Part shown: piece after piece, positions 59,604 through 64,000 of the stretch
Position numbering within the stretch: position 1 is the first letter of the stretch
Layout of the letters: each line of letters begins with the position of its first letter
From: Aestuariirhabdus sp049985285
GTDB taxonomy: Bacteria; Pseudomonadota; Gammaproteobacteria; Pseudomonadales; Aestuariirhabdaceae
Assembly: GCF_049985285.1 (NCBI RefSeq)
Contig: NZ_JBNIEU010000002.1
Coordinates: 496,001 to 560,000 of the forward strand
Direction: 5' to 3'
DNA length: 64,000 nucleotides
Made by a program: the position numbers and the translations under genes
Notes under the pieces: generated by a model
The model's input: only the letters and a program-made list of their open reading frames with translations
Told to the model about the DNA's origin: nothing
The model's database searches: none

Positions 59604-60075
59604 CTTTCGCCGCAGCTGCTTCACGGTACGCACTATCAAGGCGTTGCAGGGCCTCTGCGGCGTTGCGTACCTCCAGTTTAAGTTCATTCTCCAGCGCCTC
59701 GCGCGCCTGGTCTTGCAATAACTTCTCTGGAGCGGACAGTGCATTACGAGCCTGATGGGTGGCGAACTCCCTTGAGCGTTCGTACATCTGTTCGATCACT
59801 TTGTACTCTGGGGATAGCAGCAGCTCGGGGTCGAGTTTCTCCAGTAATAGCTTGAGTCGAATACAGCCTTCGGTAGGGTTGAGCTCATCCTGGGTCATGC
59901 TGCGGGAGATGACGTTGATCGCGTCCAGCAGGTTCTGGCGTTGCTCCTGCTGTAACTCCTGAATACGGCGCGTATTGATGTACACCTGTCGCCATAGGAC
60001 GATGGCATAGATCGACAGACCGATAATGAGCAGGGTGCCCAGCAGTACGAATAATTGGGTAAAGGATCCACTCAT
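59575..60075 (-). CDS. DUF2489 family membrane-anchored protein
   Basis: About 166 residues from ATG 60075, selected for its GGAGGA ribosome site and four-base overlap with the preceding gene. One N-terminal membrane helix (LFVLLGTLLIIGLSIYAIVL) is followed by a helical cytoplasmic part: LLDAINVISRSMTQDELNPT, then EGCIRLKLLLEKLDPELLLS. This matches what I recall of DUF2489, a gammaproteobacterial family of unknown function often encoded near trmJ-like or nudix genes. Its end overlaps the convergent anti-sigma gene by 29 bases. Last gene of the trmJ operon. Confidence 0.78.
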   Translation of the reverse strand: MSGSFTQLFVLLGTLLIIGLSIYAIVLWRQVYINTRRIQELQQEQRQNLLDAINVISRSMTQDELNPTEGCIRLKLLLEKLDPELLLSPEYKVIEQMYERSREFATHQARNALSAPEKLLQDQAREALENELKLEVRNAAEALQRLDSAYREAAAAKAKSDAHEPN

Positions 60076-60461
60076 GAGTCGTCCTCCAGCAGCGAACGAA
60101 TGACAGGTTGCAGCGATCGTATGACATCGCAAGGCAATACCAGGTTATGGGGAGTACCGGGATCGATCACTAAGTTGGTCGATTCATCAAGCTCCAGCAG
60201 GGGCCAGTAACCCGGTACGGGCAGTATTTCGCACTCAAGTTGCAGCTGGGTGGCCATCTGCAAAGCGTTGTCGGCGCTGCTGAATAGCGCCAGGGCTCCC
60301 TCGCCGGGGGCAATTTCCAGTTGCAGCAGCTGAGGCTCCTCCCCCTCTTCATGACACTGGGAGAGCAGCTGAATCTCGCTTGTGACCAGACATTCGAGAA
60401 TCGCATCGAAGGCCCTTTGGCCCTCGCCTGTGGTGGCTTGAAGTGCTTGCAGCAGTGTCAT
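60072..60461 (-). CDS. SseB-like N-terminal domain protein, hypothetical
   Basis: A 129-residue soluble protein. The fold-like pattern (GEGALALFSSADNALQMATQ in the middle; LVIDPGTPHNLVLPCDVI near the end) resembles the SseB N-terminal domain, an uncharacterised alpha/beta unit. The assignment is tentative. It overlaps both its neighbours by four bases (60461 with the thioesterase stop, 60072 with the DUF2489 start), so it belongs to the same operon. Confidence 0.6.
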   Translation of the reverse strand: MTLLQALQATTGEGQRAFDAILECLVTSEIQLLSQCHEEGEEPQLLQLEIAPGEGALALFSSADNALQMATQLQLECEILPVPGYWPLLELDESTNLVIDPGTPHNLVLPCDVIRSLQPVIRSLLEDDS

Positions 60462-60940
60462 GGGGTTGTCCTCAAACGAGCGACGTAGCGGCCCGAATAG
60501 CGCAGGGCCGGTATCTCGTTGCCAATGACAACCTCCAGCTGAAGGCTGGCACGACCGCGCTCGCGCAGCTGCTCAAGGAACTGCTCTCCAATCCCACTAT
60601 GGTCCAGTTCGCAGCGGCTGCAGAGCCTCCCCGCAACCGGTTTCAGGTACGCCAGTTGGCTGTCGGCGACGACCACCTCATTGTCCCCCAGCCGGTCAGC
60701 CAATAGTGTGGTAAAGCACCAGCCGGTAATGGTCGCAAGGGTGGCCAGGCTGCCCCCGAAGGCCGTGCCCTTATCGTTGATATTGGGCGTCAGTGGAGCG
60801 CTGAGTTGTAAACAGTCGCCATCGTAGCGATCAAGGCGCAGCTCCATGGCTGCGAGCAGGGGGATCTGTTGGAGGATCCGTTGCTCGAGGGCGCAGGCCA
60901 TCTCCTGTGGGTTTAGCCTTAGGGCCTGTGGCTTAGTCAT
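60458..60940 (-). CDS. hotdog-fold thioesterase domain protein (YiiD C-terminal type)
   Basis: A 160-residue hotdog protein from ATG 60940; longer frames read antisense into trmJ. Typical features are the N-terminal helix, APLTPNINDKGTAFGGSLAT (the hotdog helix with Asn/Gly-rich start), VVADSQLAYLKPVAG and the C-terminal strand ALRYSGRYVARL. It resembles the thioesterase domain of YiiD. The acyl substrate is unknown. It overlaps trmJ upstream and the SseB-like gene downstream. Confidence 0.8.
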   Translation of the reverse strand: MTKPQALRLNPQEMACALEQRILQQIPLLAAMELRLDRYDGDCLQLSAPLTPNINDKGTAFGGSLATLATITGWCFTTLLADRLGDNEVVVADSQLAYLKPVAGRLCSRCELDHSGIGEQFLEQLRERGRASLQLEVVIGNEIPALRYSGRYVARLRTTP

Positions 60941-61670
60941 TCTTATCCTGTTCGCGGGCGCTGGCGTTTTGCTGGATCCGGGTGAGGATTCCGCGCAGGA
61001 TATTGAGTTCTGTTTTTTCCGGCCGCGCGCGGTTAAACAAGCGCTTGAGCTTGGCCATCGACTGCCCGGGGTGGTTGGTAATAATAAAGCCGACTCGATC
61101 CAGGGTCTGTTCCAGATGATCATAGAAATACCCAAGCTCGCGATTTTCGGGTAGCTCGACCGCAGGCGCAGCATCGGTGGGGTAGTCGCAGCTGGCGAGA
61201 TAGACCTCGTAGCTGATCAGTTGAACGGCCGCGGCCAGGTTCAGTACCGGATACTCGGGGTTTGCCGGAATATAGGTGTGGTAGTTGCACTGTTGCAGCT
61301 CGTCATTGTGCAGGCCCATGGTCTCGCGCCCAAACACCAACGCTATTTTGTTGCTCGAGGACTCCTTCGCAACCTGCTCGCCGCACTGGCGGGCGCTGAG
61401 CTGGGGTAGGGAGAGATTGCGGTTGCGAGCACTGGCGCCGATCACAACCGAGCAGTCGGCGATCGCTTCCTGCAAACTGTTAACCACAATGGCGCTAGCC
61501 AGCAGATCCTTGGCCCCGGCGGACATCGACTCCGACTGGGGGGAGGGGTGCTCCACGGGATCTACCAGATAGAGGTTTTTCAACCCCATGGTTTTCATCG
61601 CCCGCGCAGCGGAGCCAATGTTTCCAGGGTGAAACGTGTTGATCAGGACAATTCGGACGTTATCGAGCAT
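60933..61670 (-). CDS. trmJ: tRNA (cytidine/uridine-32-2'-O)-methyltransferase TrmJ
   Basis: A 245-residue SPOUT methyltransferase. The start VRIVLINTFHPGNIGSAARA has the motif 1 Asn/Arg, followed by MKTMGLKNLYLVDP; motif 2 is IALVFGRETMGLHNDELQQC; motif 3 is YPVLNLAAAVQLISYEVYLA. These are TrmJ/TrmH-class knot features. The C-terminal helical extension fits TrmJ of E. coli. It heads a four-gene minus-strand operon with overlapping starts. Confidence 0.93.
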   Translation of the reverse strand: MLDNVRIVLINTFHPGNIGSAARAMKTMGLKNLYLVDPVEHPSPQSESMSAGAKDLLASAIVVNSLQEAIADCSVVIGASARNRNLSLPQLSARQCGEQVAKESSSNKIALVFGRETMGLHNDELQQCNYHTYIPANPEYPVLNLAAAVQLISYEVYLASCDYPTDAAPAVELPENRELGYFYDHLEQTLDRVGFIITNHPGQSMAKLKRLFNRARPEKTELNILRGILTRIQQNASAREQDKND

Positions 61671-61838
61671 GGCAGTTTAATGAGTCACAAAAGCGCCATT
61701 ATAACCGTATAGGGAGGTGACACGGGGGGTAAATTGCAAACTTTTGCAGCCCTCTCGTGGTTTGCTTCTTACTCGGTGGGTGCCTGGTGTTGCAGCGGTG
61801 CAGGTGGCGCTCTATAGGCATGGCCGCAGACGCATGAA

Positions 61839-62315
61839 TTACTGTTGGCTCAGGGGGATCTCGCCGCTCTCCTCTACGCGAACGCTGGGAATCCACCAGT
61901 CGCTCAGGTCGAGCCGCCCCTTGAAACTGTAACTGAGTTCGCTGCGCGGATTGGATAAAAGCTCGTGCAGCAGGCGGGCGCCGTTGAATACATCGGTGGA
62001 TGCGGTGACATCAAATTCGCTCTCGCCATAGGCGGGGACATCGCCGATATCACCGCTGGCGCCGCTCAATAGCTCGTAGCCCTCAATGCTGACGCTGTAA
62101 AAGATTCCCTCCAGAGGCAAGGCTGTGGAGTTGGGGTTGAGGATGCGAAGCCCGATTTTAAAACGTTGACTCAGCCCCTCGGCGGGAAGCAGCTCAATGC
62201 CGGTAACGTTGAGGCGGGGCTTTTCGTATTCGGGCTGCAGGGATGCACAACCGGTTAACGCCATCAGTAGCAGAAGGGCGAGAACCCTCTGCAGGTATCT
62301 GGAGAACGTGGGCAT
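61839..62315 (-). CDS. LEA14-like (LEA type 2) lipoprotein
   Basis: A 158-residue lipoprotein with lipobox ALTGC (about residue 23) and a LEA_2/WHy beta-sandwich domain: PRLNVTGIELLPAEGLSQRF, KIGLRILNPNSTALPLEGIF and YGESEFDVTASTD. LEA14-like bacterial lipoproteins are stress-related with no defined activity. It is followed by a 160-base gap to trmJ that holds no gene. It is the minus-strand neighbour of ppk2. Confidence 0.83.
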   Translation of the reverse strand: MPTFSRYLQRVLALLLLMALTGCASLQPEYEKPRLNVTGIELLPAEGLSQRFKIGLRILNPNSTALPLEGIFYSVSIEGYELLSGASGDIGDVPAYGESEFDVTASTDVFNGARLLHELLSNPRSELSYSFKGRLDLSDWWIPSVRVEESGEIPLSQQ

Positions 62316-62383
62316 GAAACACCTCGGCAGTTGGGGCTGTGGTTGGGGCTGCCCGGCTCTATAGGCGGAGCCGGGTAGCTTCC

Positions 62384-63178
62384 CTAGTATTTTTCCGGAA
62401 CAAATGTTTGTTCGTCGATCGGTGTTCTAATGTAGCCCTTTTTATTAATGGGGGGCAGATCGATAGCGGGGTAATCGATCGCCTTATAGGGGACCATACT
62501 CAGCAGGTGATCGATGCAGTTGAGGCGCGCCTTTTTCTTGCTGTCAGCATTCACCACGTACCAGGGACTGTGTTTTGTGTCGGTGTAGGAGAACATGGTG
62601 TCCTTTGCCTGGGAGTATTCCGCCCAGCGGCTGCGAGATTCCAGATCCATGGGGCTGAACTTCCAGCGCTTGATCGGGGTGGTTACTCGCTCCTTGAAGC
62701 GCTTTTCCTGCACCTCATCGGAAACCGAAAACCAGTACTTTATGAGAATGATTCCAGAGCGGATCAGCATACGCTCGAACTCGGGGCAGGTGCGCATAAA
62801 TTCGTCGTACTCATCATCGGAACAGAATCCCATGACGCGCTCTACTCCCGCGCGGTTGTACCAGCTTCGGTCGAAGAGAACGATCTCTCCGGCCGAGGGG
62901 AGCTCGGAAACATAGCGTTGGAAGTACCACTGGGTCTTCTCCTTTTCGGTGGGAACTCCGAGGGCAACAACGCGACAAACCCGTGGATTGAGCTTCTCCA
63001 TAATACGCTTGATAACGCCGCCCTTGCCCGCGGCATCGCGCCCTTCAAACAGTACGACGACTTTGAGTCCCGCCTGTTTTACCGACTCCTGCATCTTCAC
63101 CAGTTCGGTCTGCAGATGAACGAGCTGGTCTTCGTACCCCAGTTTTTTCTGTTTCGGTTCCTTCTCTGTCATGCTCAT
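62384..63178 (-). CDS. ppk2: polyphosphate kinase 2
   Basis: A 264-residue PPK2 family enzyme (P-loop kinase fold) transferring phosphate between polyphosphate and nucleotides. Walker A is VVLFEGRDAAGKGGVIKRI, Walker B is IVLFDRSWYNRAGVERVMGF, and the lid region is FSPMDLESRSRWAEYSQAKD. Length and single-domain form fit class I enzymes that make GTP or ATP. It is transcribed separately from the neighbouring GGDEF-like gene. Confidence 0.92.
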   Translation of the reverse strand: MSMTEKEPKQKKLGYEDQLVHLQTELVKMQESVKQAGLKVVVLFEGRDAAGKGGVIKRIMEKLNPRVCRVVALGVPTEKEKTQWYFQRYVSELPSAGEIVLFDRSWYNRAGVERVMGFCSDDEYDEFMRTCPEFERMLIRSGIILIKYWFSVSDEVQEKRFKERVTTPIKRWKFSPMDLESRSRWAEYSQAKDTMFSYTDTKHSPWYVVNADSKKKARLNCIDHLLSMVPYKAIDYPAIDLPPINKKGYIRTPIDEQTFVPEKY

Positions 63179-63223
63179 CTCCTGAATGCTTTATTTATTC
63201 CTGGTTTTGGCGGTCTGGCTAGT

Positions 63224-64000
63224 CTAGGCAAGCGTGGACAGACTGTCATCACGGCTATCAACCGCTTCAACTGCAAGTGGCGTCAAATTTCGTGTCAGTT
63301 TCTCCAGTGTATCGGTCGGGTCGCTTTGGGCGGCGATGCCGATGCTCAGTGCCAGGTTAAATCGATCGTCATATTGCTGTGTAAGTTGTAACCGCAAGTC
63401 TCGATAAAGGCTTTTGCACAGGTTTTCTGCACTAATAAGGTCATGACCTGGGAGCAGGAGCATGAGTTCGTTGTTGCCATAACGTCCCAGGATATTGGAT
63501 CTCTGCATTCGCTTTTCACAACACTGTACCATGGTTTTAAACAGTAGCGCCTGCCCTTCATTGTCGAGAGGGTGAAGGTCCAGTAAATTCTCTTCGAACT
63601 CCCAAAGAGCGATGCTAAGAGGCTCTCCATGTCTGTTCCATTGGCGCATGGTACGCTGTGCATGTTTGAGGAAAGCGGTGCGGGTCAGTGCTCCGGACTC
63701 CTCCGTTTCGGTACCGTCAATGGTGACCCGGTAACGACGGTAGTTCAGGATCTGCTCCTTTATGGTGCCGCAAAAGCGTGAGGCTTGCCGAAGCTGGTGT
63801 TGGGAAAACTCCTGCCCGGACTCTGGTTCGATAAGGATGACAGACCACTCTCGGTGCCAACTATAGAGTGGGATGACTGCCAGGGTGGAGGAGTCGCTAT
63901 CGGGCGCATTCTGGCTGCGATGCTGTAGCATCATGGCTTCTCCCTGACTGGAAACGCCTTCGAGTAGTTTTAACCGACCGCTGATCTCCTGACTGAAAAA
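63224..64000 (-). CDS. degenerate GGDEF-domain protein, 5' end beyond the window
   Basis: The frame is open through the right edge, so the N-terminus is missing. Visible are a GAF-like part (STLAVIPLYSWHREWSVILI) and a GGDEF-like domain whose active site reads NILGRYGNNELMLLLPGHD (GNNEL instead of GGDEF). The flanking blocks (FLKHAQRTMRQWNRHGEPLS, ALSIGIAAQSDPTDTLEKL) are recognisable. It is probably catalytically dead and could bind cyclic di-GMP or act as a scaffold. An internal ATG at 63934 is not the start, because the upstream codons to 64000 also encode plausible helix. Confidence 0.7.
   Translation of the reverse strand, partial: FFSQEISGRLKLLEGVSSQGEAMMLQHRSQNAPDSDSSTLAVIPLYSWHREWSVILIEPESGQEFSQHQLRQASRFCGTIKEQILNYRRYRVTIDGTETEESGALTRTAFLKHAQRTMRQWNRHGEPLSIALWEFEENLLDLHPLDNEGQALLFKTMVQCCEKRMQRSNILGRYGNNELMLLLPGHDLISAENLCKSLYRDLRLQLTQQYDDRFNLALSIGIAAQSDPTDTLEKLTRNLTPLAVEAVDSRDDSLSTLA

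Overview
This 64 kb window is chromosomal DNA of a GC-rich gammaproteobacterium. The gene set (NhaD, GltS, a TAXI-type TRAP transporter, a CrbS/CrbR-like acetate regulator, HexR with the Entner-Doudoroff genes, DUF3549, DUF3461, DUF2489, DUF3379, many GGDEF proteins) fits a marine or brackish member of the Oceanospirillales/Pseudomonadales. The genus cannot be fixed from sequence alone.

Layout. 0.1-7.2 kb: an SLC13-type anion permease, a PAS chemoreceptor, a periplasmic binding protein, GltS, and a secreted HbpS/GlcG-like protein. 7.4-12.4 kb: an OmpR-type two-component system divergent from the HbpS-like gene, RhlE helicase and a membrane diguanylate cyclase. 12.4-15.8 kb: a more AT-rich accessory patch with a secreted 17-residue-repeat protein, a frameshifted HEAGH metallopeptidase remnant, hipB, and a hipA split by an in-frame stop. 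The patch ends in tandem copies of the 3' end and terminator of an initiator tRNA gene, as expected at an integration hot spot. 16.1-21.7 kb: edd-glk-eda, pgl and hexR, with HexR-like boxes before edd and hexR. 21.8-24.6 kb: a PAS/GAF/GGDEF/EAL protein.

24.7-34.1 kb is an acetate-switch cluster: acs, an exonuclease and a CBS/DUF294 protein on the minus strand, then a solute-symporter/histidine-kinase hybrid (CrbS-like) and a LuxR-type regulator (CrbR-like). 34.1-45.7 kb: a PilJ-like GGDEF protein, dinB behind a LexA box, DUF3549, nhaD, a Cys-rich secreted protein with a DUF411 protein, the tail of a radical-SAM/SPASM gene, a VOC protein, nudC, a beta-hydroxyacid dehydrogenase, rluA, a YitT-like protein and DUF3461. 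45.8-50.0 kb: a TAXI TRAP operon (binding protein, fused permease, universal stress protein). 50.2-57.7 kb: YchJ, DinG, a serine hydrolase, a Sel1-repeat protein, an acyltransferase and a GAF-GGDEF protein. 57.7-64 kb: a SlyB-like lipoprotein, an ECF sigma factor with its anti-sigma factor, a tightly packed trmJ operon, an LEA14-like lipoprotein, PPK2, and a degenerate-GGDEF gene cut by the window edge.

The most distinctive observations are the Arg-punctuated tandem-repeat secreted protein next to a metallopeptidase remnant, the broken hipBA module beside duplicated tRNA-fMet ends, the compact HexR regulon, and the HbpS-like gene facing a two-component system. All function calls rest on reading motifs by eye; no database search was possible.
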